A stretch of DNA of 64,000 nucleotides from Halocaridina rubra. Its lineage: Eukaryota; Arthropoda; Malacostraca; Decapoda; Atyidae. Under the pieces are notes generated by a model. That model had not been told where the DNA came from. It was given only the letters and a program-made list of their open reading frames with translations, and did no database searches. Both the position numbers and the translations under genes were made by a program. Every line of letters starts with the position of its first letter. Positions within the stretch are counted from its first letter, which is position 1. The DNA lies in the NCBI GenBank assembly GCA_037179515.1, contig JAXCGZ010015147.1, positions 120,866-184,865 of the forward strand. Reading direction: 5' to 3'. Positions 1 through 11,404 of the stretch are shown here, one piece after another.

Positions 1-286
1 TAGGACTTTCCTATTTTATGGCCCGCAGGTGAGGTTGTGAAAATTGTAAAGATAGTGGAAAACATAAGTGTTCAGTTGAGGATTATTAGTTTACATCAAA
101 CAATTTAATGAATTCCTGTTTTGGTGATGAAAGAGAGTTATTACATAGTTATCTTGGTGGAGGGTATTGACTGATGATATTCAGTAGACTGTTCATATAG
201 TTGTTTGTTGCTAGTCTGATTATGGAGCTAGCAACACGAAGGGCAATTGGATCTTCGCTGGATGTTGCGGGGGCACCAGTTTTCCA

Positions 287-3200
287 TCAAATTTCTGAAA
301 AGGAATCGCATTCGAGGATGTAGTGGAACAGTGGATGTGGTGAGACTGCCTGGTAGAAGGTGCATTCCCTGATGATATCATCCACTATTCGCCAGGTGCA
401 CTTGTTCCCGAGTCTCAGATGGTACACATTGCCTGCCGTGCTTCGTCGAAGGTTCTTAGGCAGGGTGATTCGCTGAAGATCAGTGGTGGCTTTGTACCAC
501 CAGGTGGGGGGGAACCAATGTCTGTGCACAGGTTGTGTTTAGTTATTAAGACGCTAAGGAGTGACTTGGTGGCTTTGGTTTTCATCTGTTGAATCCCAGG
601 AGGCAGAGATATTTGGATTTTTGCTCTAAGAGTGGCTTGCTTGGCGGCTTGATTGGCTTCCTCATTTCCCTTGATGCCAATGTGGCTGGGAATCCATGCA
701 AGAGTGATGGCTTTTCCAAGGCTGGTTGTCCTGTGGTAGTGGCTGAGAATGGTGGTGATGATACGTACATAGTCTCTGAGGAGGGCTTCTTGATGGCCTG
801 TAAGGTGTCTTTAGAGTCAGAGAGAATTAGGGCATGGTCAGCTCCTTACTGGGTGAATAAGTCGAGGGCGTTGGCTATGGCAACAAGCTCAGTCTGGAGC
901 GATGAGCTGGAGTTTGACAGTCTCCAGGATTGGACGTGGTTTCCAGTGGTGAAGTCGGCAGCTGAGGCTCCAGTTTCTTGATTTACTGAACCGTCAGTGT
1001 AGAAGACTTGAGAGTTCGGCCTGCTCCAGCTCTGAATTTTGTCCTTGTATATGTTTTTAAGGACAAGCGGGTTTACCAAGCTTTTGGGGTTGTCAGGGAG
1101 CTCGATCTTCATGTCGAGTGGTTGGTCATTCCATGGGGGTGGGAATCAGTATTCAGGAAGCAGAGTGTCCTGTATCTTGGCTAGGATGTCCTCCCTGACT
1201 GGCAGTGCTTTCAGGCCAGCGCAGACCTTGGCTGCCCAGGTTCTAGGATGGTGGTCCGGGTGGCGTTTGAGGGGTAGATGGAGATTTGTTCCAGAAGGGC
1301 ATTTATGTTGGGCAGTGGTGGTTTTGGCCACAAAGAGGGTCAGTCTTTGCTGCGCTCTGAGTTTGAGTGGCATGAGTCCCGATTCCATCTGGATGTTTTC
1401 TCTCTTGGTCCACTTGGGGGCTCCTAGCATGGTACTCATGGCGTTGTTTTAAATGACTTCTATCTTGTCCCACTGTTGGTCTTTTAGTAGCCAGAGTGAG
1501 GGACAAGCATAGTCTATGAGGCTGCATATGGCTTGTACAGAGAATCTTTTGAGGACATTAAAGGATGCACCATCATAGAGGCCCGACATCCGATGAAGGA
1601 CCGCTTATCGCTGGCTACATTTGTCGTGCAAGTGTTGAATTTCAGGTCCAAAGGTTAGTTTGCCATCGAGAATTGCACCCAGGTATTGGTCCTTGGTAAC
1701 CCAGTCCTTAGGCTCGTTACCTATGACCAGATTAGTGTCTGGTCTCCACTGGTGGATGGGAAGGGCCTTGGTTTTGCGAGCATTGATTTTAACTCCGAGG
1801 GAGATTGAGGCTTGGTGAATCTTGGTGAGGCAGCGCTGGGTCATTTTGGAGCTTCTGTCACCTATTGTGACGAGGGCAAGGTCATCCACATAATTGAAGA
1901 GTTTGGTTCCATGTGGTAGTGCTATGTCCATGAGTTTTTCCATGAGACTATTAAAGAGGAAGGGGCTATGGATTCCATCTTGGGGGGTCCCATTTTCATG
2001 GCTTTTGTAGGTGGAGTAGTGCCCTTCTACTTGACTCATGCACTACAGTTTTGTAGACTGCTTGATCCATGAGAGAAGGGTTTCCTTTGATCTGGTTTGC
2101 AACGAGAGCTGAGAGTATCGCTGGCACATTGGCTAGTTCAAAGGCCTTCTCTAGGTCTAGGAAAATGATGTATCCATGGCAGTTGTTGATAAATGATAGC
2201 ATGGAGGCCATGCATTCTGAAGTTCCTAAGCCAGGCTGGTAGGCAAACATGTTTTCTGGGAAGGGTGGGCATTTCCAGCGGACTCTATTAAGTACCATCT
2301 TTTCTGCCGTCTTGCTCAGGCAACTTAGGAGGGAGATGGGGCGAGGGTTGTCAGGGTCCTGTGATTTTGAGATGGGTTGAATGTCTGCTCTGTTCCATGA
2401 GGCTGGTCTGATTCTTCATGTGTATGTTGAATTGATCAGAAAGAGCAGAGCAAGCTCCCCTTGGGGCCCCATATTTTGAATCATTGTGTATGTGATTCTA
2501 TCAGCACCTGGGGTTGTGTTCTTAGAGCTTTTGCTTACTCTTAGTAGCTCAGTCAGAGAGAAGGGGGCATCTGTTTCATCTTCAGTGTTGATGGCTTCTA
2601 TTTCTTCCCATCTTGCCGTGGTTAGGTCCTGAAAGTTGTTCTGGTGGTGATGGGGAGCTGGTTGGAGCTTGCTCTTTCCGCGAATTTAACGGAGAGTTTT
2701 TCTGCTGCCCTGCTAGGATCCCTGTGGGGAATGGTTTTATGAGATTTACCTTTAGCAAAGGAGTTAATGCTCCTCCACATCTGACCCACAGAGGTGTGAG
2801 CATCTAGGGTGGAACACCACTCTAGCCATTTTTTCCTCTTAATGTTGCGTGTCTGTTCATGGATATGTTCTTTGACTGCCTGGAGAGTGCGGTAGGAGTC
2901 TTCAGTGCGACGTTTTCTGTGCATTTTCCGGATGACGTTGAGCCGGTGATTGAGTTCTTTAACTCTGTCACAGTAGTACCATCTGTCCCGATGAGTGGTA
3001 TGTGGTGGTTTACAGAGGGGGATGGAGGAGTTTGCTGCAGCTTGCAGGGCATTGACTAGCTCAGCCTTTGCTTGGTCGATGTCTATGGATGGTGTGTAGG
3101 CTGAAAACCAATTACTGAGGTGCTCCTGGAATCGGCCCCTATTGACCTTCTTGAAATTCCATCGAGGGGGAGGAGCAGAGAGTTGGAAGATTTCAGGAAT

Positions 3201-3825
3201 TGGCAGTGTGAGATGGATCCCGTAGTGGTTGCCTGTGACCAGGGGATGAACTCTCCATGTGGCGTCTTGCCTTAGGGAGTTGGAGACAAAGGTGAGGTCC
3301 AGTATTCCACCTCTGTCATGAGTTGGCTCATGATTGTTGAGAAGGGAGATGTCTTCTTGGTCGTCCAGCAGGCTCATGATGTGTCTGCCAGCAGCACAGG
3401 GGTACTCATACCTGAATCTTGGATGGTACGCGTTGAAGTTGTCTCCTATTCCCAAGTCACAATGCCTGGCTAGACCGAAGAGGGTAGTCAGGTCTAAGCC
3501 ACCATCGTGTTGTCTGTAAATTTTGTACAGATCTATGCAGCTGCCCTGAAGTTTGATGTTAACAGTGAGGACGCAGAAGACAGGTCGGCTTATTTCCTTG
3601 GCTAACAAGGTTTTCTTGATGAAGGTGGCGCTGCCTCTGTTCTCCCCTGGAGACCAGTGCTGGTACAATCCTTTGTATCCTGAGATTTTTGGAGTTTTGC
3701 TCTGTGCACAGGGTTTCTTGAACCATGATGACATCTATGTTGTCAGCCTTGGCAATGCCATCAAGATGTTGTACCTCGTGTCTGAGACTCTGGGCGTTCC
3801 AGTGTAGGATCTCGATATTAGACAT
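287..3825 (-). pseudogene. LINE ORF2: endonuclease, reverse transcriptase, RNase H
   Basis: This is the polyprotein that nicks the target and reverse-transcribes the LINE RNA. The endonuclease starts at 3825 (MSNIEILHWNAQSL) with catalytic Glu in VQET. It shifts frame near 3710 and continues to the GD-FNAYHP and LDLTFVSNS motifs (about 3440-3270); an extra Asn splits the usual GDFNA. RT blocks follow: TPGADRITYTMI (near 2510), RPISLLSCLSK (near 2340), FLDLEKAFE (near 2160), GTPQDG (near 1985; the second Gly of the usual GTPQGG is Asp), and YVDDLALV (near 1890). RNase H has FYTDGS (about 1005), TELVAIANALD (about 880) and HIGIKGNEEAN (about 670). The C-terminal Cys/His segment is at 529-287. 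Several frameshifts and an in-frame TGA near 2425 make it inactive. Confidence 0.85.
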
Positions 3826-5269
3826 TTTGATGATTTAAGGAGGTGGAGGTGGTAGGAGTGGTGGTTTGTTGAGGCTGGTGGTGGGTTCTGGAGATGAGGG
3901 CTTGGGCGACGACAGAATGGGCTACTTCGATGACCTGATTGTAGGCATTTTGAGGAGAGGCGTCGGTTCCAAGGAGTCAAACGGCTGCCTGTATGGCCTG
4001 AGTAAGAAGGTTGGTGAGCTCATTTACTGATAAGAGGGTTTGTAGTTGGTAAGAGGAGGCAGAGGAAGGTGTCTGGATAGGCTGTTGAGGGGTGGGGGTA
4101 TAGAATTTAAGTCTGAGGTCCTGGGACCTGGTGTGGTGAGTGAGTGTGTGTGTGGTCTGAGTGTTGCATGTGACTGTATTGCGTGTTTGAGTGTTGCATG
4201 GGGTGGAGGTGTTGGTGTGAGTGTTGCGTGAGGGGATGGTGGGAGTGTGAGTGTTGTTTGGGGGAATGATAGGAGTGTGAGTGTTGTGTGATGGGGTGGA
4301 TGGAGTTGGTGTAGGTGTGGGAACTGTAGGAGGTGTGATCTGTGTGTTAGGAGCCGGGTTAGTGTTGTGTGGTGGGTTTTGGGTGGGGAGGTTTCGTCTG
4401 AGTGGGGCAGGAAGGGGCCTTTGACAAGGATTGGAGGTGGGGTGAGGAGCAGGGGTGAAGTTGGAGGTGGTGTGATTGGCGGCGGGGGCAGAGGGAGGGA
4501 CTCTTTGAGGAATCCTCTTCAGCCTTTCTGGGCAGCGGTTGTTCCATGCGTGATGGTTTCCCTTACAGTTTGGGCACTAGGCAACTGTTGCTTCTTTGGC
4601 CTTGAATTTGTTGAGGCAGCGGTCAGTGGAATGTCCCCCACTGCAGAGTGCACATCTCTCTGGTATTTCTATGTTGCCCAAATCTTTGACACCGGAAACA
4701 TCTCAGTGGTTCAGGAGTGTAGTCTCTTAAGTTGAATTTGCCCCAGATGCTGAGGTGTACTTGAGAAGGGGGTGGACCACAGATGTGGACCAGAACTTGT
4801 TTGGAGGGGACGGTTTGGCCCTCTATTTTGGAGAAGCAACGTGAGGCAGCAGTAATATATGTTTGCTTGGTTAACAGGTCAACTGACCAAGCAACAGGCA
4901 AGCCAATGAGGATATATTTCCTTATTTTCTGAGCAGGGTCCATCTCTGCCAAGTGATGCAAACTGAAGCTGCAGATATCTACGGCTTCTACTGAGGACGG
5001 GTGGATGATAAATTCACCCTGTACATTAGGCTTAATTTTGCAGCCAAACTCGGTGAGTTGGTCTTCCAATTCTCTAATTAGGTCATATGCCTCTGTAGTG
5101 GAAGGAGTCTGGACTTTAAACTTTGATATGGGCTCTCTAATGGCATCGGGCTTTGGGATGGGGGGGGGGGAACTGGGGCAGCAGCACTCTTCTGGCTGCT
5201 GCCAGAGGCCATCCTTGGCCTCTTCTTCCCCATAACCGTCCACCCCTCTTTAGGAAGTTCGAGTTCCAT
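3819..5269 (-). pseudogene. LINE ORF1 (Gag-like RNA-binding protein), frameshifted
   Basis: This would encode the nucleic-acid-binding ORF1 protein of the I-group LINE, about 480 aa. The start is the ATG at 5269 (reads MELELPKEGW). The reading frame changes at a run of ten G at 5161-5170 and again near 4640. Reading across these changes gives three CCHC knuckles: CFRC...H...C near 4680, CALCSGGHSTDRC near 4630, and CPNCKGNHH...C near 4565. A Pro/Thr-rich tail follows (about 4500-3830) with one in-frame TGA near 3985. The ORF1 stop overlaps the ORF2 start in the string ATGTCTAA (3825-3818), a common LINE arrangement. Plus-strand ORFs here are shadows of the repetitive tail. Confidence 0.75.
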
Positions 5270-5330
5270 TCCCCCCTCTGGGGAGCAGGAAAAGCAGTAG
5301 AGGCCATGACTAACAGCTAGTCATGGATAT

Positions 5331-5805
5331 CCACAGATTTCACTAAGTATATTATATCACTTTCACTGTTTTTTTTTTTTTTCAATTCTGCTTAATATTA
5401 ATATAGGGGCCTTGTGGCAGGATCACTTCAGTTAATTGGAACACTACAACACTTTATTATTAAAACAGTCTTCTATCTTTCTTCCCAAATCTCGTGAGAG
5501 AGGGGAGGGCAAGCAGAAAATATGCAATGGATTACCTCGGTTATGAGGCACACTACAAAGTATGCTCAGCTCCAAATGGTCTTTTTATTTACATGTATTA
5601 ATGACAGAAGAGCACTCTGCGATTATTAATTAAGAGTAATATTTGTAACAATAATTTTCAATAGCCCTTGCTGAGTGCTATAATTTAAGTTAGATCTCCC
5701 TTTTACCACAGTACCACTGCAGACAATCTGAAGCAGATATAGAATAAAAATTTTCAGGTTAGAGTAATAAGTAGGTACATATACATATACATGCATGCAC
5801 ATATA
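5331..5805. other. AT-rich spacer, no gene seen
   Basis: The spacer lies between the 5' end of the I-group LINE and the TA microsatellite. It contains a T12 run near 5370 and no ORF with recognisable coding character. It may be LINE 5' UTR or older flank. Confidence 0.5.
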
Positions 5806-5944
<139 letters not shown>

Positions 5945-5956
5945 TGCATATACTCG

Positions 5957-6150
5957 TAGTCACCGTGGCTCAAGCAGTAGCATCCGTGACTCTGAGGCGT
6001 CAGGTCAAGGGTTCGCGCCCCGTCATGGTCTGAGGTTTGCAAGGGCATGCACTCAGGGTAATGATTACATCTGCCAAAACAAGTCCTTTGCAAGAAGGCA
6101 ACTGTCCTAGCCCTTGGTAGAAAAGGGAGTTTGTGACGTAAAACCGGAAC
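5957..6150 (+). mobile_element. tRNA-derived SINE, copy 1a (SINE-1 family)
   Basis: A roughly 195-bp element whose first 70 bases look like a tRNA. The D-arm/A-box region reads TGGCTCAAGCAG and the B-box reads GGTTCGCGCC. The rest is a unique tail ending in GTAAAACCGGAAC. The same head plus tail recurs inverted at 22105-22299, and the tail alone at 31049-31165. Three copies sharing a non-tRNA tail make this a SINE rather than a tRNA gene. It would rely on LINE machinery for mobility; which LINE is unknown. Confidence 0.8.
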
Positions 6151-6229
6151 AACATGCATCTACTTATATATACATGACTAATTGGATAAGCAATAGAAAT
6201 GCCACTGGGGCTTCATAGTCATACATATC

Positions 6230-6431
<202 letters not shown>

Positions 6432-6666
6432 TTTGTGGTATTCATTTCAGCAAAAAGGAGTTATTAGTCTTTTCCACCGATAAAGATGCATAAAAGCATA
6501 CTCATACACATCACTGTCATCTGAAGGTGATACAACAAAGAAAAAGGACAGGTTGAGCAAACAGTCCGAGCAGTGAGGGTTCAGAAACAAGGTACTGCAA
6601 GGCCCAGACAAAGAAAAAGTGCATGTTATCAACTGCATATAGATATACATATACACCCATACATTT
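6432..6666. other. unassigned spacer
   Basis: AT-rich sequence between the GA tract and the apparent 5' end of CR1-B. No repeat partner elsewhere in the window and no coding signal. Confidence 0.5.
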
Positions 6667-7180
6667 TGATACACAAAATAATTGAATAATTAAATAAATA
6701 CCAAAAATACACCTGTCAACAGTACTGAGTTAAGTTGCCAAGTAGTACAGCTGTCTTATTTCTTCATTTTTTTTTCTTTTAGCTTTCTCTTTTACTATTT
6801 TTTTTTTATTTTGTATATATATTGAGTTAAATGTAAAGTCTAATCCTGTGACAACATATCTTGATTAGCAAGTGAGTTTATCAGTTAAGAAGAACATATA
6901 GCAGAAACGGGTGGGTGCCTCCTCAGACACAAATTAGAATTTTCCTTCAGGTTTGACTTTGTTTTTGTTACATTTTATTTTCTTTTTCTTTTTCTCCTCA
7001 AATTACCATAGTCAAATTTTTAAGTTAAGATGTGTGTTATCAGAAAAGAGATAAATTGAGTCACTAAATAGCACTTATATGAAGATATAAAAATTCTGTG
7101 TGAAGCTTAAATAAAAGTTTTTCTCTCTTTTTTCTCTTTCTCTTCTTCTTTCTATATTCTGTGAGAGGAAGAACATAAAA

Positions 7181-7508
7181 ATGAGGCCATCTCTGTCCCA
7201 AACCTCTCCCACCCATGGGTCGGGAGGAGGGGTAGCAATTAGGAGACTAAAACAGAAAATCAAGGATTTAGAGGCAATGGTTATAAGCCTTGATGATAAA
7301 ATTCGGAATAGAATTCAAAGAAGTGTTCATTAGACGATACAGAACACAGGAAGAGATGGGAAAGATAAAAAAAACTTGTTGCAAGAGGCAAGAAGGTCAA
7401 ATGAGGAAAGGAATGAAGAAGAGAAGAAAATTTTTCATTTCAGAGTTCTTCCAGACAAAGGGGAGATAAAGAAGATAATGACAGAAGATCAGGGGATGGG
7501 GCCTCAGT
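7181..7508 (+). pseudogene. CR1-B ORF1 remnant, internally deleted
   Basis: It starts at ATG 7181 (MRPSLSQ), the same start as the ORF1 fragments at 49172 and 57813. The N-terminal part predicts a coiled coil. Near 7306 it jumps from AAATTCGGAAT straight to AGAATTCAAAG, which in other copies lies far downstream (near 51370). The central coiled coil and part of the RNA-binding region are therefore gone. The remaining C-terminal part is frameshifted near 7370 in an A-run. ORF1 proteins of this type are thought to bind LINE RNA; this copy could not make a full one. Confidence 0.7.
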
Positions 7509-7512
7509 AAAA

Positions 7513-8631
7513 TTGTTATACACAAATGCTGATGGATTAGCTGGTAAGGCGGTAGAAATAAAAGATAGGATTCAGAACAGTAAGGCAGATATAGTAGCAA
7601 TTAAAGAGACTAAGTTGAGTGAGGACATAAACAGTGTCACAGTTTTTCCTAAGGGCTTCAGAATATTAAGGGTTGAAAGATCTGAGAGGAATGGTGGAGG
7701 GATAGCACTGCTCATAAGTGAAAGGATTCAAGTTGAAGAAATAAACTTGGCTATGGAAAGTGACTTCAAGGAATTTCTTGTTGCTCGCATAAATACTGGG
7801 TCAGAGAGCATAATAATAACTGTTGTATATAGCCCACCAAGGAACCAGAATAGGCCTGAAGTTTATGAGGAAAGTCATATAGGTACCATTGAAGTCATAA
7901 ACTCAGTTGTTAACATGGCATGGGAGAGAAAATGTAGGATTTTGATAATGGGAGATTTTAATCATAAAGAGATAGATTGGATAAATCTTGACCCAGACAG
8001 TGGTGAGGATTCATTCGGGGCAAGATTCCTAGATTGCGTACAAGGAAATTTCCTTCACCAACATGTAATGGAACCAACGAGGGCCAGGGGTGGGGATGAG
8101 CCATCACTACTTGATCTAATATTCACAGATAATGTGTTGGATATTTAAAAAATTTAGTATGAACCACCAATTGGAAAGAGTGACTACTGTGTGTTGTTGA
8201 TGGAGTATATCATTGAAGATATTCTTCCTGAGAGTAGAGGCACTGAGGACATGAGGAGGAACTATCCGAAAGGAGATTACTTCAAATTGAATGAGCTTTT
8301 TGCAGTTATTGACTGGAGAACCTTATTTTACAACAAATATGTACAAGAAATGTATGACATCTTTTGTGAGAAATATGGGAAGATAGTAGATTGCTGCATA
8401 CCTGTCACCAAAGTAGGTGTAATTCATGCCAGAGAGAAATGGTTTGATAATGAGTGTAAAAGAGCTAAGGAGTGGAAAGACAAATGTTGGAAAAGGTATA
8501 GGAGGAGAAAAAACATAAATGCCTAACAAACCTACACAAGAGCAAGAAATGAATAGCTAAGTAAAAGGAGTGAGGCAGAGAGAGACTATGAGAGGGACAT
8601 CACCAGGAAGGCTAAAGAAAATCCCAAGCTT
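7513..8631 (+). pseudogene. CR1-B ORF2, endonuclease domain and linker (5' part)
   Basis: An APE-type endonuclease begins with YTNADGLAGKA. Visible motifs are KETKL (catalytic Glu), NGGGIALLI, VVYSPPR, GDFNHKEIDW and SLLDLIFT. TAA at 8146 and TAG at 8155 interrupt it. The same frame then continues with PPIGKSDYCVL. The usual SDH motif reads SDY here, so the catalytic His is replaced by Tyr. The linker runs to a TAA at 8524. The RT half of this ORF2 lies at 41431-43134, beyond the inserted block. It is the only endonuclease-bearing CR1-B copy in the window; the other copies have lost this domain. Confidence 0.85.
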
Positions 8632-8761
8632 TGGTCGTAGTGATTCTAATCACTTACATTTCTTTTTATATTTGAAGGGTGCAAGGTAAGAATGGACAAG
8701 CGGTGATTCTTTTATCTTAATTTATTCTAGAGTACAACATATTCGACGCCTCAATGCCCCC
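8632..8761 (-). repeat. X 3' LTR, outer piece (cut by gypsy-1)
   Basis: These 130 bp match 40943-41071 (TAGTGA.TCTAATCACTTAC through GACGCCTCAATGCCCCCTG). The match stops exactly where the gypsy-1 LTR begins (TGTTGGGG) and resumes beyond gypsy-1 at about 19203. Confidence 0.85.
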
Positions 8762-10709
8762 TGTTGGGGTTAGGATGGTAGAGTGTTGCTAAGATTCTGT
8801 TTTACTAAGGCGACTCAAAGTACCGAGCTCGGTTAAGAGCTCACAAACAGACAGGACAGATATTTGTACTTGAACAGCCCATCTCTTTTACCATTAGTCG
8901 GTTAAATGAAACTCAGAATTCAACTTTCTTTTAATTTTGGAAATGCAATGACATTAAAAGAATTGAATTAAATTTCTCAAATTATATTTTATTAAATGCT
9001 GCCTCGAATCCCGGAGGTGGTGAGCACGATTTCGTTTCCCGGCACCACGGACGTATGCCAAGACTTTGGCCTCAACTCGATGATTACCTCTGTCACACAG
9101 GCAGAGTAGAATACAGGACACTGCAATTTTAGAAACAGAAATGACACACTGTTTATAATGGGAAACTGAAAGCATGAGCACACATATAATGAGTTTCCAA
9201 TGTCATTCCACTGGATAAAAATATATTGGTTATTCACAGCTAACCAGAAATATTTATGCTACCAAAATAGCATACAAAACCATTAATTCTTTACTGGTTT
9301 TAAAGGAAAACAATATATTCACAATAAATGAAGAATAAGCAAGACAAATACAGTACTGTATGTATTCCCTCAATTGTGGGCAACCACAAAAGTTGCAATG
9401 CTTATTACTGATTTACAATTAATATGGTAAAACACTCTATTTAGGATAAAGGAAGAATCTACGAGATAAATACAGTATTCATTCACTTTTGGTTATCAAG
9501 AACTTTGCAATGAAAAAAAAGGGTGCAAAACCACCTTTTGAGGTATTTGCAACTTATAACTCAAAACACTTTATCCCCAACATATGAAGAATTAGCAAGA
9601 TAAATACAGTATGTATTCATTAAATTGTGGTTAACAGGAAATATTTGCAAAACCAACAGGGTAAAATTACCTTTTAATTATTTGCAGTATATAGCATAAA
9701 ACCCTTTAGCTAAATGATGAATTATTTGCAATTTGTATAGCAAATAGCTTTATTGACGAGTTTTTGACGTAGAACACTTTATTTACGATGATAGAAAGAG
9801 GTGAAATGAAATTAGAATTTATTAGGAAAAGAGATAGCTTTTACGGGCTCATAACCAGTCTTCAGAGGATGAGATTTTCGTTTATCACATTCAATGAAAA
9901 GAAACTTCTTAGCAATGTAAATCAGCTGTAATTTACAGGTTAAGGAATTAACTTTGGCATGTGAGATTCCAGTTTGGTAATCTACAAAATTTCGTGTGTA
10001 TGGGAATGGAATCTGAGAGTAAAAATCCGTAAGATTTAGCCAGTAACGAATGTAACTAATTCTCGAAAATAAACCAAGTTGCTTGACCCACGAGCTTTAC
10101 CATACACTATCCCTCACCTTGTTGTGCTAGATGAATTCCTGTGAAGATGCCATGTAAATAAGGTTTGAAATAAACTTAAGACTGCTCAGGCGAGATGTTG
10201 CCTCTTCGAAGTTTGAGCGCCAAAGGAGGACGCCTCATTGTCCCTACTGGTGAGTTCATCTGTAGGATACATTTTCTAGAGCAGTAACTGGCTCTGATAT
10301 AATTTAAGGACTATTTTAGTGGTGGTCCCTGGCAGGCAATTATAGCAGAGATGCAAGGGAGAGACAGTATTTTCAGGTGCAACAAGTGGAAGCAAATAAA
10401 ATAAAATGAGAATAATAATGAAAAGTTAGGTTACTGGTAAACAATCTACAGAATGTTCTTGGCTCGTAGCAGACGGAAAATAGGAGCAGCCTTTATATCG
10501 GGACTATACTTCTACACGTACAAGAAGAGTAAATAAGGTATATTTAAAATTGGCTATAAGCTAAAATATAAATTGCAAATAATCATAATCTGCAAAAGTC
10601 AAGAAGAGGGAATTAATTTTTTTAGTTAGAAAATAACAGTTAAGTTACTAAATTAATTAATAAGGCATCTAACAGCCTCTGGTGACTTTGAGCGAAACAC
10701 TCTGTCACA
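8762..10709 (-). repeat. gypsy-1 3' LTR (1948 bp)
   Basis: It runs from TGTTGGGG to TCTGTCACA on the plus strand and matches 17052-19196 base for base apart from point changes and the SINE at 18411-18606. An internal degenerate motif GAAGAAT...GATAAATACAGTAT...TTTGCAA recurs at 9330, 9452 and 9586, a period of about 122-134 bp. Confidence 0.93.
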
Positions 10710-11404
10710 AAGGCCCTTTCTAGAGAATATTGATTTAGCAAAATTCTACTACAGAAGGCGAAGAAAGAACAGAGGAAGTTACGGTGACTTCAGTGTTATT
10801 ATGAGGGATGAGATATCCTTTTCATGGAAAAGAACAAATGAACAATAAGAATGGGATCCACCACTGGAACATATCATACTATTAGGAAAAGTGAACAAGT
10901 CTTATAAACAAAACATTATATGACATGCAAAACATAAAGGAAATGTGATCAAATTCAAATTTCAAGAAAATTAAATCACAATTAGATATCAGTGAATATC
11001 AATATTTAAGTTTATGAATGCTTCACATGCAAGAAGGCAATAATATAATATAAAAAAAAAATACAGTATACGCAAATTAAAAATTTTAACCAAGTCGTCA
11101 TTAACATTGGCGACTGGATTTAAAAGTTTCAGCTATTCAACACTAAACTAAAATGTTTCCACCATGTTCTGGCTTTCAGAGTCCAACAAAGGGAAATATA
11201 AAACTACGATAAAAAAATTATTCTTCATCTTTTTCGTCTTCCATTAGGAATAACGTTTGTACGCTAAAATAAACAAGTACAGTACAGTATTAAAGACATA
11301 AAAGATAAACATAAAAAATAAACAACACCTCAGAGAAGTAATCTTGACTGACTAGTCAAATTTAGGCTAACAGCACCAGCTTCCTCATTTGAGGGTAACG
11401 ACCG
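10710..11404 (-). other. gypsy-1 3' untranslated region
   Basis: About 700 bp between the Pol stop and the 3' LTR. No envelope-like ORF is present. Next to the LTR the minus strand reads CTAGAAAGGGCCTTT, a weak candidate polypurine tract. The matching region of gypsy-2 carries a SINE fragment that is absent here. Confidence 0.7.

Larger units (their letters stand above)
1..5330 (-). mobile_element. I-group non-LTR retrotransposon (LINE), decayed
   Basis: A minus-strand LINE read from about 5330 down past the left edge. In order it has an ORF1 with three CCHC knuckles, then an ORF2 with an APE-type endonuclease, reverse transcriptase with a YVDD box, RNase H, and a C-terminal Cys/His segment. 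RNase H plus CCHC-type ORF1 is typical of the I group (I, Nimb, R1, LOA and relatives). I cannot fix the clade without a tree. Both ORFs carry frameshifts and stops, so the copy is dead. Bases 1-286 are its 3' non-coding tail; no poly-A end is visible, so the 3' end probably lies outside the window. The 5' boundary near 5330 is approximate. Confidence 0.85.
6667..8631 (+). mobile_element. CR1-like LINE 'CR1-B', 5' half of a copy split by insertion
   Basis: The 5' UTR begins at TGATACACAAAATAATTG. The same sequence starts at 48648 and 57289 after different upstream DNA, so this is probably the true 5' end. ORF1 remnants and the endonuclease follow. The element stops at ...AATCCCAAGCTT at 8631 and resumes at CTTTTCCACAGC at 41431. 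In uninterrupted copies (for example near 51985) these join as AATCCCAAGCTTTTCCACAGC, so a 32.8-kb insertion separates the halves. The 3-4 bp CTT(T) at both edges fits a target-site duplication. Confidence 0.85.

Noticed and set aside
4046..4735. Plus-strand ORFs over the LINE ORF1
   Set aside because: Gly/Val-rich shadows of the Pro/Thr-rich ORF1 tail, which has knuckle motifs on the minus strand.
10710..11404. Envelope gene downstream of gypsy-1 pol
   Set aside because: No long ORF, signal peptide or membrane segment in the 3' region of either gypsy copy.
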